Source of the DNA: Thalassospira profundimaris | Lineage (GTDB): Bacteria > Pseudomonadota > Alphaproteobacteria > Rhodospirillales > Thalassospiraceae | Direction: 5' to 3' | Assembly: GCF_003326755.1 (NCBI RefSeq) | Contig: NZ_JPWH01000009.1 | Span: forward strand, 62,001 to 126,000 | DNA length: 64,000 nucleotides | Position numbers and translations under genes: made by a program | Part shown: piece after piece, positions 26,542 through 34,773 of the stretch | How positions within the stretch are numbered: position 1 is the first letter of the stretch | How the letters are laid out: each line of letters begins with the position of its first letter | The notes under the pieces: model-generated | What the model was told of the DNA's origin: nothing | The model's input: only the letters and a program-made list of their open reading frames with translations | Database searches by the model: none

Positions 26542-28911
26542 ATGACTGATGATCCCTTTGAAATCGACGAATACAGCTCTGCCCCGGACATGCGCCTGGA
26601 AAAGGCACCAACACCGGGATACCTGACCACGCTGAATGCGGAACAGCGCGATGCCGTTGCCACGCTGGACGGGCCTTTATTGGTGCTGGCCGGGGCGGGA
26701 ACGGGCAAAACGCGCGTTTTGACCACGCGCCTGGCCCACCTTTTGGAAACCAAAGGGGGCGCGCCGGAATATCTGCACCCGCAGCAGATTTTAACCGTGA
26801 CCTTTACCAACCGTGCCGCACGCGAAATGCAGGAACGTGTGGCCGCCACCCTGGGCCGCCCGGTGGAGGGCTGGTGGCTGGGCACCTTCCATTCACTGGC
26901 CGCCCGTTTGTTGCGCCGCCATGCCGAACTGGTGGGGTTAAAATCGAACTTCACGATTCTCGATACCGATGACCAGATCCGCCTGCTCAAGCAGATCATG
27001 GAAGCCGAGCAGATTGATGTAAAAAAATGGCCCGCCAAACAATTGATGGGGATCATTCAACGCTGGAAAGACAAGGGCTTAACGCCGGATCGTGCGAGCG
27101 AGGGCATGGAATTTGCCAATGGGTATGCCCAGCAGCTTTACCGCATTTATCAGGAACGTTTGACGGTTCTGAATGCCGCCGATTTTGGCGATTTATTGCT
27201 GCACTGCCTGACGATTTTCCAAAAGCATCCCGAAGTGCTGCGCCAGTATCAGCAAACATTTCGCTATATTCTGGTTGATGAATATCAGGATACCAACGTC
27301 GCCCAGTATTTGTGGCTGCGCGCAATGGCGATGGTTCATCGCAATATTTGCTGTGTTGGCGATGATGACCAGGCGATCTATAGCTGGCGCGGGGCGGAAG
27401 TTGGCAACATCCTGCGTTTTGAAACCGATTTTCCTGGGGCCCATGTGGTGCGACTGGAACAGAACTATCGCTCCACACCGCATATTCTGGCCGCGGCATC
27501 ACAATTGATTGCCCATAATTCCGGCCGTTTGGGCAAGGAACTCTGGACCGAAATTGATGCGGGCGACAAGGTCCAGGTCAAGGGCGTGTGGGATGGTGAA
27601 TCCGAAGCACGCCTTGTGGGCGAGGATATTGAAGCCCTGCAAAGCAAGGGAATCCGGGCGTCGCAAATTGCCATTCTGGTCCGGGCCGGGTTTCAGACCC
27701 GCGAATTTGAAGAACGCATGATCACGCTGGGTGTACCCTATCGTGTGGTTGGCGGCGCACGGTTTTATGAACGCCAGGAAATTCGCGATGCTATCGCCTA
27801 TATCCGCCTGATTGCCCAGCCCGATGACAGCCTGGCCTTTGAACGTATTGTCAATGTACCCAGGCGCGGCGTGGGCAAGGTTGCCTTGCAAACCCTGCAT
27901 CAATATTCGCGCGATCAATCGGTGTCACTGCCGCGTGCAACGCGGGAGCTGATTGATACCGAGGAACTGAAGCCCAAGCTGCGCAAGGATTTGTCGGTTT
28001 TTCTGGCCGATTTTGACCGCTGGCGCGCGCTATTGGCGGAAAAAAGCCATGTCGAGGTTTTGGAAATCGTCCTTGATGAAAGCGGTTATACCGATATGTG
28101 GCGGGCATCAAAGGAAATTGATGCACCGGGCCGCCTGGAAAACCTCAAGGAACTGGTTTCCGCGATTGGAGAATTTGAAAACCTGACGACATTCCTGGAG
28201 CACGTGTCGCTGGTGATGGAAAATGACCAGTCCGACGAGCGGGAAAAGGTCACGATCATGACTCTGCACGCCGCCAAGGGGCTGGAATTTGACTATGTCT
28301 TTTTGCCGGGTTGGGAAGAGGGCGTATTTCCCCATCAGCGGGCCATGGATGAAAGCGGGGTCAAGGGGCTGGAGGAAGAGCGACGTCTGGCCTATGTCGG
28401 CATTACAAGGGCGCGCAAACGCGCCACCGTTACCTATGCCGCCAATCGTCGCATTTATAACCAGTGGCAAAGTGCGCTGCCGTCGCGCTTTGTTGATGAA
28501 TTGCCATCCGATCATATTGAGCGCATCAGCGATACCGGCCTTTCGCAGGGCAAAGGCAATGTATCGCCCGGCGCCTGGGGTGCCGATGACTGGATGAAGC
28601 CACCAAGCTGGGCCAATGAGGGTGATCATAATGGTGGCTACAAATCACAGAAAAACACATTTTCGGATCGCAAATTTGCCAGTTCCGGCTGGCAGGACCG
28701 GGTGCGTAAAAATGTGATTGATGTTGCGCCCGATGGCGAGGCGGTTTTCACCACGCGTGCTGGATCATCGAAATACAAGGTTGGCGACAAAGTGCGGCAT
28801 CGTAAATTTGGCCCCGGTATTGTGCGTGCGGTGGATGGCAACAAGCTGGAAATCCATTTTGACGATGTTGGCACCAAAAAGGTTGTCGACAGTTTTATTC
28901 TGCCGGGTTAA
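26542..28911 (+). CDS. uvrD: ATP-dependent DNA helicase UvrD/PcrA
   Basis: 789 residues, superfamily 1A helicase. Q-motif LNAEQRDAV is followed by Walker A GAGTGKT at 51-57, motif Ia TFTNRAAREM, motif II VDEYQDTN, motif III GDDDQAIYSWRGA and motif V TMTLHAAKGLEFD. The C-terminus carries a Tudor-like domain with KVGDKVRHRKFGPGIV, which binds RNA polymerase in UvrD/PcrA. It unwinds DNA 3' to 5' in mismatch and nucleotide-excision repair and clears RNA polymerase. The ATG at 26542 removes an unlikely leader. It is followed by prmA on the same strand. Confidence 0.95.
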   Translation: MTDDPFEIDEYSSAPDMRLEKAPTPGYLTTLNAEQRDAVATLDGPLLVLAGAGTGKTRVLTTRLAHLLETKGGAPEYLHPQQILTVTFTNRAAREMQERVAATLGRPVEGWWLGTFHSLAARLLRRHAELVGLKSNFTILDTDDQIRLLKQIMEAEQIDVKKWPAKQLMGIIQRWKDKGLTPDRASEGMEFANGYAQQLYRIYQERLTVLNAADFGDLLLHCLTIFQKHPEVLRQYQQTFRYILVDEYQDTNVAQYLWLRAMAMVHRNICCVGDDDQAIYSWRGAEVGNILRFETDFPGAHVVRLEQNYRSTPHILAAASQLIAHNSGRLGKELWTEIDAGDKVQVKGVWDGESEARLVGEDIEALQSKGIRASQIAILVRAGFQTREFEERMITLGVPYRVVGGARFYERQEIRDAIAYIRLIAQPDDSLAFERIVNVPRRGVGKVALQTLHQYSRDQSVSLPRATRELIDTEELKPKLRKDLSVFLADFDRWRALLAEKSHVEVLEIVLDESGYTDMWRASKEIDAPGRLENLKELVSAIGEFENLTTFLEHVSLVMENDQSDEREKVTIMTLHAAKGLEFDYVFLPGWEEGVFPHQRAMDESGVKGLEEERRLAYVGITRARKRATVTYAANRRIYNQWQSALPSRFVDELPSDHIERISDTGLSQGKGNVSPGAWGADDWMKPPSWANEGDHNGGYKSQKNTFSDRKFASSGWQDRVRKNVIDVAPDGEAVFTTRAGSSKYKVGDKVRHRKFGPGIVRAVDGNKLEIHFDDVGTKKVVDSFILPG

Positions 28912-28997
28912 GCCGGGGGAAATTTTAATCGGGCGCGCAGCGGCGCGACTTTCAAACCGGTTGCAAACCAGGGCAACCGCGATCAACGAGATGCAAA

Positions 28998-29879
28998 ATG
29001 ACCGAAACTGTGCGTTGCTATAATTTCTCCTTTACCGTCAAAGGGGCCCATGTCGAAGCCTTTGCCGAGGCATTGTCAGACTATTGCGATGCCCTGTCGC
29101 ATTCCGAACTGACCAGCGAGCCCGATACTGACTGGCGGGTGGAGGGTTTTTCCGGCACCGAAATTGACAAACCAGGTGTTGAAACGGCGGTGTCGCTGAT
29201 GGCATCGGCCCTGGGCGCGGAAACCCCGGTGGTGGAGTTTGGCAGTTACGAACCCAAGGATTGGGTGAGTGATAATTTGCGCAGCTTCAAGCCAATTTCG
29301 GTGGGACGGTTTTATGTGCACGGGTCGCATTGGGATGGCGACGTGCCGCTGGCAAAAATCGCCCTTCAGGTCGATGCCGGTCTGGCCTTTGGCTCTGGCG
29401 AACATCAAACCACCAAGGGGTGCCTTGCCGCGATTGACTGGCTGGCAAAATACGGCCCGCGCCGCAATGCGCTGGATATGGGCTGTGGTTCGGGTATTTT
29501 GGGTATGGCGTGCGCCAAAACCTGGAACTGCCCGGTCATGATGGCCGATATTGATGCGCCGTCGGTTCGGGTGGCACGCGAAAATGCCAAAATCAACAAG
29601 GTTGCCGGGCTGATCACGGCCCTGCATTCCAACGGTTTCGCAGATGTCCGCATTCGCGATGCTGGTTATTATGACATTGTGTGCGCCAATATCCTTGCGC
29701 GTCCGCTGCGCAAAATGGCCTATGAACTGGCAAATACCCTGTCGGATGACGGTGTTGTGGTGCTCTCAGGCCTGCTTGCCCATCAGGAACAGTTTGTTCT
29801 GTCGGCCTATCGCGAAGTCGGCCTGACCCTGCTCAACCGTTTCAAGGTTGAAAACTGGACCACACTGGTGGTGGGCTAA
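28998..29879 (+). CDS. prmA: Ribosomal protein L11 methyltransferase PrmA
   Basis: 293 residues. The N-terminal L11-recognition domain is followed by a linker and a class I methyltransferase domain with LDMGCGSGILGMACAK (SAM binding), MADIDAPSVRVARENA, and CANILARPL in place of the catalytic motif. The preceding FGSGEHQTTKGCL segment is a PrmA hallmark. PrmA trimethylates several lysines and the N-terminus of ribosomal protein L11. It starts 86 nt after the helicase gene and ends at a strong terminator. Confidence 0.95.
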   Translation: MTETVRCYNFSFTVKGAHVEAFAEALSDYCDALSHSELTSEPDTDWRVEGFSGTEIDKPGVETAVSLMASALGAETPVVEFGSYEPKDWVSDNLRSFKPISVGRFYVHGSHWDGDVPLAKIALQVDAGLAFGSGEHQTTKGCLAAIDWLAKYGPRRNALDMGCGSGILGMACAKTWNCPVMMADIDAPSVRVARENAKINKVAGLITALHSNGFADVRIRDAGYYDIVCANILARPLRKMAYELANTLSDDGVVVLSGLLAHQEQFVLSAYREVGLTLLNRFKVENWTTLVVG

Positions 29880-29908
29880 CGTTTACCGCGCATAAAGCCA
29901 AAATATTT

Positions 29909-29946
29909 GCCCTGCCATTTGCCTATGTGAATGGCAGGGCTTTTTT
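29909..29946 (+). terminator. Rho-independent terminator after prmA
   Basis: A perfect 11-bp stem (gccctgccatt / aatggcagggc) with a 10-nt loop is followed by six T residues. It probably protects the convergent SDR gene, which ends 12 nt further on. Confidence 0.9.
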
Positions 29947-29958
29947 ATGATTGGATTT

Positions 29959-30705
29959 TTAACGCCCGCCTGAAACATCAATCAGGGCGCCGGTAACGAA
30001 GGAGGATGAATCCTCCATCAGCCACACAATGCTTTCGGCAACTTCCTCGGCGGTGCCGGTGCGGCCCAGCGGGCAGTTTGGGCCTAGCTCCGCTGCACGG
30101 TTGGGGCGGCCGCCGCTGGCATGAATGTCGGTCTCGATAATGCCGGGGCGCACGCCATTGACGCGAATGCCTTCTGGCCCCAGTTCCTTGGCCAGGCCAA
30201 TTGTCAGGCTGTCAATCGCGCCCTTGGACCCGGCATAATCGACATATTCGTTGGGTCCGCCCAGCTTTGCCGCCATTGACGAAATATTGACAATCACTCC
30301 GCCCTTGCCATCGCGGGACCGCGCCATATGGCGGGCGGCTTCGCGCGCGACGATATAGGCGCCCAGGATGTTGGTATCAAAAATACGTTCCATCCGTTCA
30401 ACATCCATATCCATCAATTTCATTGCCGGGGCGACGATCCCGGCATTATTGACCACGGCATCAAGGGTGCCAAAGGCATCCAGCGCAACGGTAAACAGGG
30501 AAATGATGTCTTCTTCGCGGGCAACGTCGCAGCGTTTGATAATACATTCACCGCCCGCCTTTCGGCAGTCATTGCGGGTTTGCTCGGCAGCGGCCTTGTT
30601 GCCGACATAGCTGATGGCGACATTCCAGCCACGTTCGGCACATAAAAGGGCTGTGGCCCGGCCAATTCCGCGTGATCCACCGGTAATCAGAACTGTTTTC
30701 GGCAT
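29959..30705 (-). CDS. Short-chain dehydrogenase/reductase (SDR)
   Basis: 248 residues, classical SDR. Cofactor loop TGGSRGIG is at residues 8-15, NNAG follows the fourth strand, and the active-site set is Ser (ISSMAAK), then YAGSK with the Tyr and Lys. The C-terminus ends in VSGGR, as in 3-oxoacyl-ACP reductase-like and sugar dehydrogenase SDRs. The ATG at 30705 has GGGGAAG about 8 nt upstream; a longer frame adds 50 residues with no family match. It stands alone, so the substrate cannot be set by context. Confidence 0.9.
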   Translation of the reverse strand: MPKTVLITGGSRGIGRATALLCAERGWNVAISYVGNKAAAEQTRNDCRKAGGECIIKRCDVAREEDIISLFTVALDAFGTLDAVVNNAGIVAPAMKLMDMDVERMERIFDTNILGAYIVAREAARHMARSRDGKGGVIVNISSMAAKLGGPNEYVDYAGSKGAIDSLTIGLAKELGPEGIRVNGVRPGIIETDIHASGGRPNRAAELGPNCPLGRTGTAEEVAESIVWLMEDSSSFVTGALIDVSGGR

Positions 30706-30795
30706 GTTTCTTCCCCGTTTTCTTTCGGGGCAAACTATTGCAGGTTCAACTGTTTGGAACAAGCCATAGCAAGAAAAGACATTGGGATGAAAAGC

Positions 30796-30830
30796 GAAAC
30801 GGCTCCGCCGGGGAAGGACGGAGCCGTTTC
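30796..30830 (-). terminator. Perfect 12-bp hairpin, likely terminator of the small minus-strand gene
   Basis: gaaacggctccg (30796-30807) and cggagccgtttc (30819-30830) pair fully around an 11-nt loop. On the minus strand it is followed by a T-rich GCTTTTC. It sits 93 nt past the stop of the small gene at 30923-31120, which supports that gene being real. Confidence 0.6.
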
Positions 30831-30922
30831 TGAGGGAAACAAAAAAAGACCACAAGGAAAGTGAACCTCAATCCTGCGTGCCGTCTGCAAGGGGACAATG
30901 GCAAACGGGCGGGAAGGTCCAG

Positions 30923-31120
30923 TCAGTCCCGGTCTGCGGTCAAGTCGCTGGCGGGGAGGCCAGCATACCCGGATTGCATCACATCGCCCGACTGGGCACT
31001 GCCTGTATCAAAACCGAGCGCAATGCGTTCCTGATGGGAAAGGCGCTCAAGGCCATCATAGGCTGTCTGGCGACGGCGTGACTGGGCAACACTTTGCGCA
31101 GTAAATGGAAAACGGACCAC
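30923..31120 (-). CDS. Probable small DUF1127-like protein
   Basis: 65 residues from a GTG start with GGAG 10 nt upstream. The segment SRRRQTAYDGLERLSHQERI, followed by ALGFD, resembles the DUF1127 core, in which Arg-rich residues precede LS-[DH]-x-[EQ]-L-x-DIGL-like sequence. DUF1127 proteins are tiny and basic, and some have been tied to phosphate and RNA metabolism in alphaproteobacteria. Support for a gene is the motif-like sequence and a strong hairpin downstream. The motif is a loose match, and the plus strand has overlapping open frames, so the call is tentative. Confidence 0.42.
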   Translation of the reverse strand: MVRFPFTAQSVAQSRRRQTAYDGLERLSHQERIALGFDTGSAQSGDVMQSGYAGLPASDLTADRD

Positions 31121-31365
31121 CGTTTATTGTCTCCTGCAAATTGATGGCCCGGCGGGTCATCTTTTTGTCATGCACATGTCATAGTAAAAAAACGTTAACT
31201 TTTGTATTGCGAACTGTGCAGGGCTTTCATACCTGATGCGCATGTGAGGCCATATGGCGGGACAAATGGCTGAAAATGCAGGCTTGTATATAATAGGCAA
31301 AAACCCGTAATCTCGCCGCACTTTATGACCCTGTTCCCCTGTCGGACCATCAAAAAGGATTTCCC
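31121..31365. other. Intergenic region before aminopeptidase P
   Basis: 245 bp with a probable plus-strand promoter for the peptidase gene (tatataatagg near 31286 resembles a -10 box) and, on the minus strand, the leader of the small DUF1127-like gene. No further gene is supported. Confidence 0.4.
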
Positions 31366-33384
31366 ATGACCTATTCGGGCGATGCGCATTTGGCTGCTTT
31401 GTTAAAAAAGGATGGTATCGAAAAAGACCTTGCCGCAATTGTTGATCTGATAGACGGGGTACTGGCGGCAGCCAATGGCGACAGCCGGGCGGACTGGTTT
31501 GATTTGGTGGGGCCCAATCTGTCGCCTGATACCAAGGAAGCCCTTTTGAACCTGCGTGATGAACGCAAGGGCAGCTTTTGCAATGCCGCCGATGGCTTTG
31601 ATGCCGCCGAACGCATTGCGCAATTGCGGACCTATCTGGCCGCCAAGGGCATTGATGGCTTTATTGTGCCGCGCGCGGATGAACATCAGGGCGAATATGT
31701 GCCTGCCCGTGCGGAACGTCTGGCCTGGTTAACCGGCTTTACCGGCTCCGCCGGGGCGGCGGTTGTGTTGCAGGACCATGCCGCCATTTTTGTGGATGGC
31801 CGTTATACCATTCAGGTGCGCCAGCAGGTGAATGGCACGCTGTATCAATATCGCCATCTGGTCAATGAACCGGCAGTTGGCTGGATTTATGACCATCTGG
31901 AAGCCGGGCAGAAGCTGGCCTATGACCCGTGGTTACATACCGTTGCCCATGCCGACCAGCTGCGCGAAGCCTGCGAAAGTGCCGGGGCTGAACTCGTCGC
32001 GATTGATCCCAACCCGATTGATGCCCTGTGGCACCAGCAACCCGCCCAGCCGCTGGCCCCCGCCCGCCCGCATTTGCTGGAATATGCCGGGCAGTCCAGT
32101 GCCGAAAAGCGGGCCACCATTGCCAAGGCGCTGGAAACGCTGGAATGCGAAGCCGCGGTTATTTCAGCGCCTGACAGTATTGCCTGGCTGTTAAACATTC
32201 GCGGCGGCGATGTGCCGCAAACGCCGCTGATGTTGGGATATGCGATTATTGATAAAACCGGCGCAGTAGACCTGTTTGCCGATGACCGCAAATTCGCCCC
32301 CGAAACCCGTGACTGGATTGCAGGCGATGCCACATTGCGCCAGCCCGGTGAACTGGCCGACGCCCTGCGCGGTTTGGGCAATGGGTCTGTCCGGCTCGAT
32401 GAAGCAACCGCATCGGACTGGTTGCGTATGCAATTAAGCAAGGCCGGGGCAACCGTGCGGGTGGGGCGCGACCCGATTGCCATTCCCAAGGCGATTAAAA
32501 ATGCGGTGGAACTGGAAGGCTCGCGCAAGGCGCACAAGCGCGATGGCGAAAAAATCATTCGTTATTTTGCCTGGCTGGAGAAGGCCGCCGCAGACGGCAC
32601 CCTGGATGAAATGCGGGCGGCTGACAAATTGCTGTCCCTGCGCGAGGAAGACCCGCTGTTTCGCGACAGCAGCTTTACCACCATTCCCGGCAGCGGGCCG
32701 AATGGCGCGATTTGCCATTATCGCTGCATCCCGGAAACCAATCGCAAATTGCAGCCTGGCGAAATTTTCCTGATCGATTCCGGCGGGCAATATATTGATG
32801 GCACCACCGACATTACCCGCACTACCATTATTGGCACGCCCAGCGATGAAATGCGCGACCGTTTCACCCGTGTGCTGAAAGGGCATATCGCCCTTGCCAC
32901 GGCCAAATTCCCGGTCGGTACCACCGGCCCGCAGCTTGATACCCTGGCACGCAAACCACTGTGGGATGTGGGCCTGGATTTTGACCACGGCACCGGCCAC
33001 GGCGTTGGCAGTTATTTGGGGGTGCATGAAGGACCGCAACGCATTTCCAAGGCGGCCAATAAAATTGCCCTGAAGCCGGGCATGGTTCTGTCAAACGAGC
33101 CGGGATATTACAAGGAAGGCGAATATGGCATTCGCATCGAAAACCTGATCGCCGTGATCGAGCTTCCGGCACCAGAAGGGGCGGAATTGCAGGTACTGGG
33201 GTTTGAAACCCTGACCTTTTCCCCCATTGAACGCCGCCTGATTGATGCCAGCCTGCTTGATGATGCGGAACTGAACTGGCTGAACGATTATCATGCCCAG
33301 GTTTACGCCATGTATGAAAACGACCTCGATGATGAACATCGTGACTGGTTGAAACAGGCAACTGCACCGCTTTCCAGGGATTAA
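31366..33384 (+). CDS. Xaa-Pro aminopeptidase (aminopeptidase P, M24B) with N-terminal extension
   Basis: 672 residues. An extra N-terminal segment of about 80 residues precedes the first creatinase-type domain (ERIAQLRTYLAAKGIDGFIV). The second creatinase-like domain and then the pita-bread M24 domain follow, with metal ligands in DSGGQYIDGTTDITRT (two Asp), GTGHGVGSYLGVHEGP (His), and NEPGYY and GIRIENL (two Glu). The enzyme releases N-terminal residues before proline using two Mn ions. Length matches the long eukaryote-like form found in alphaproteobacteria, plus the extension. It stands alone and ends at a strong hairpin. Confidence 0.93.
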   Translation: MTYSGDAHLAALLKKDGIEKDLAAIVDLIDGVLAAANGDSRADWFDLVGPNLSPDTKEALLNLRDERKGSFCNAADGFDAAERIAQLRTYLAAKGIDGFIVPRADEHQGEYVPARAERLAWLTGFTGSAGAAVVLQDHAAIFVDGRYTIQVRQQVNGTLYQYRHLVNEPAVGWIYDHLEAGQKLAYDPWLHTVAHADQLREACESAGAELVAIDPNPIDALWHQQPAQPLAPARPHLLEYAGQSSAEKRATIAKALETLECEAAVISAPDSIAWLLNIRGGDVPQTPLMLGYAIIDKTGAVDLFADDRKFAPETRDWIAGDATLRQPGELADALRGLGNGSVRLDEATASDWLRMQLSKAGATVRVGRDPIAIPKAIKNAVELEGSRKAHKRDGEKIIRYFAWLEKAAADGTLDEMRAADKLLSLREEDPLFRDSSFTTIPGSGPNGAICHYRCIPETNRKLQPGEIFLIDSGGQYIDGTTDITRTTIIGTPSDEMRDRFTRVLKGHIALATAKFPVGTTGPQLDTLARKPLWDVGLDFDHGTGHGVGSYLGVHEGPQRISKAANKIALKPGMVLSNEPGYYKEGEYGIRIENLIAVIELPAPEGAELQVLGFETLTFSPIERRLIDASLLDDAELNWLNDYHAQVYAMYENDLDDEHRDWLKQATAPLSRD

Positions 33385-33427
33385 GCAGGGGAAGGGTGCT
33401 GTCCCTTTCGGCCCCAATGGCATAAAG

Positions 33428-33466
33428 ACGCGCCAGTATCGACATGATGCTGGCGCGTTTTGTTTG
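33428..33466 (+). terminator. Rho-independent terminator after aminopeptidase P
   Basis: A perfect 9-bp stem (acgcgccag / ctggcgcgt) with a 13-nt loop, followed by TTTTGTTTGG. Confidence 0.75.
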
Positions 33467-33622
33467 GCATGATTTATGGGGATGCCGGGCAAAACGTTGG
33501 CGGAATCCGCATTGGCAGCAAAATAGTTGCCGCCAGAGTTTCATCGTATCAGGCTAATTCAATGTGAAAAACAAGTGATGGATACGCCTTATGGTGGGTG
33601 TGCTTCTTTATAAGCATCTGAA

Positions 33623-33638
33623 AATAAAATATTTTATT
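33623..33638. promoter_or_regulatory. 16-bp perfect palindrome, candidate operator of the TRAP operon
   Basis: aataaaat followed directly by attttatt is a perfect palindrome, 229 bp before the amidohydrolase start. It may be a regulator site. The regulator is not known; the LysR encoded downstream is one candidate, though LysR sites usually have the form T-N11-A. Confidence 0.4.
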
Positions 33639-33866
33639 GATATTGGTCAGGGTATCGAAAAACTTTGTAGGGGTCGCAGGAAAACCGATTTGAAAAAACC
33701 TCGAAATCTGACGGATACTTTGACGAACAAATCAATCTGAAACACCTGCCTGACGGGGCCGCCTGGACAGCCGGTCAAGGGCATTTATGACAAAGACGGT
33801 CACGGATGGCAGGAAGTTAAACAGTGATCTGGCACAGGCCGGAAAACAGGAACGTCCGAGTGTAAT

Positions 33867-34751
33867 ATGACCCAGACCTATCAGGCGATGGCATTTACCG
33901 TGCCCGAAAATGCATGTGACTGCCATGTTCACATCTTTGATGCAGGGCGTTTTCCCCTGTCGGCTGATCGTGTCTATACACCGGACCATGCGCCGCTTTC
34001 GGCGCTTGAAACACATTTGGCGCAATTGTCATTTCGCCGGGCCATTCTGGTGCAGGCCAGCCCCTATGGCACCGATAATGCCTGCATCCTTGATGCCATC
34101 GAAGGCATGGGGCAGGACCGCGCCCGGGCTGTTGCCGTGATTGACGACAGCTTTGGCGATGAAGACCTGGTGCGCCTGCACGGCGCGGGGGTGCGTGGTA
34201 TTCGCCTTAATTTGCGAACCCATGGTGATGTGGATGCACAAAGTGTTGCCGCCCGGTTGGACCATGCCGTACAGCGGGTTTTAGCACTGGGTTGGCATAT
34301 TCAGATTTATACCACCCTTGGCAATATTGCCCTGCTTGAAGACAAACTGGCAGCGCTGCCGGTTGATCTGGTGCTTGATCACATGTGCTGCCTGGATGCG
34401 GCGGGGGATTTGACCCAGACCGGGTTTGACAGCCTGTGCCGCCTTTTGGCTTGCGGCCATGTTTATCTAAAGCTGTCCGCCCTTTACCGGGTGTCGCGCC
34501 AGCCGGGTTATGGCGATGTGCAGCCCTTTGTTGAAAAGCTTTTTGCCACTCGCCCTGATCGCATGCTGTGGGGCAGTGACTGGCCCCATACCATGCCCGC
34601 ACCGGGAACGGTGCGTTCGTCTGATAAAATTGAACATTTCCGGCCTGAAGATAACGGGCTGGCCTTAAACCTTGTCGCACAATGGGCGGGCGATCCCGCC
34701 CGTGTTAAAGCCATGCTGGTAGATAATCCCGAACGGCTCTACTGGCGTTAG
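33867..34751 (+). CDS. Amidohydrolase, LigI / D-galactarolactone isomerase-like
   Basis: 294 residues, TIM-barrel amidohydrolase of the COG3618 type. The start CDCHVHIFD supplies the H-x-H pair, and WGSDWPH near the C-terminus supplies the conserved Asp. Its closest characterised relatives hydrolyse or isomerise lactones: 2-pyrone-4,6-dicarboxylate lactonase (LigI) and galactarolactone isomerase. It is the first gene of an operon with an MmgE/PrpD protein and a TRAP transporter. Together these suggest breakdown of an imported lactone or branched carboxylic acid, but the substrate is not set by sequence. Confidence 0.88.
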   Translation: MTQTYQAMAFTVPENACDCHVHIFDAGRFPLSADRVYTPDHAPLSALETHLAQLSFRRAILVQASPYGTDNACILDAIEGMGQDRARAVAVIDDSFGDEDLVRLHGAGVRGIRLNLRTHGDVDAQSVAARLDHAVQRVLALGWHIQIYTTLGNIALLEDKLAALPVDLVLDHMCCLDAAGDLTQTGFDSLCRLLACGHVYLKLSALYRVSRQPGYGDVQPFVEKLFATRPDRMLWGSDWPHTMPAPGTVRSSDKIEHFRPEDNGLALNLVAQWAGDPARVKAMLVDNPERLYWR

Positions 34752-34773
34752 TTACCGGATTTCGGAAAAAAGA

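Larger units (their letters stand above)
33385..33866. other. Intergenic region upstream of the TRAP catabolic operon
   Basis: 482 bp with no credible gene. It holds the aminopeptidase terminator (33428-33466) and, further on, a perfect 16-bp AT palindrome (33623-33638) in an AT-rich stretch that probably contains the operon promoter. The last 200 bp before the amidohydrolase start show no obvious structure. Confidence 0.5.
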
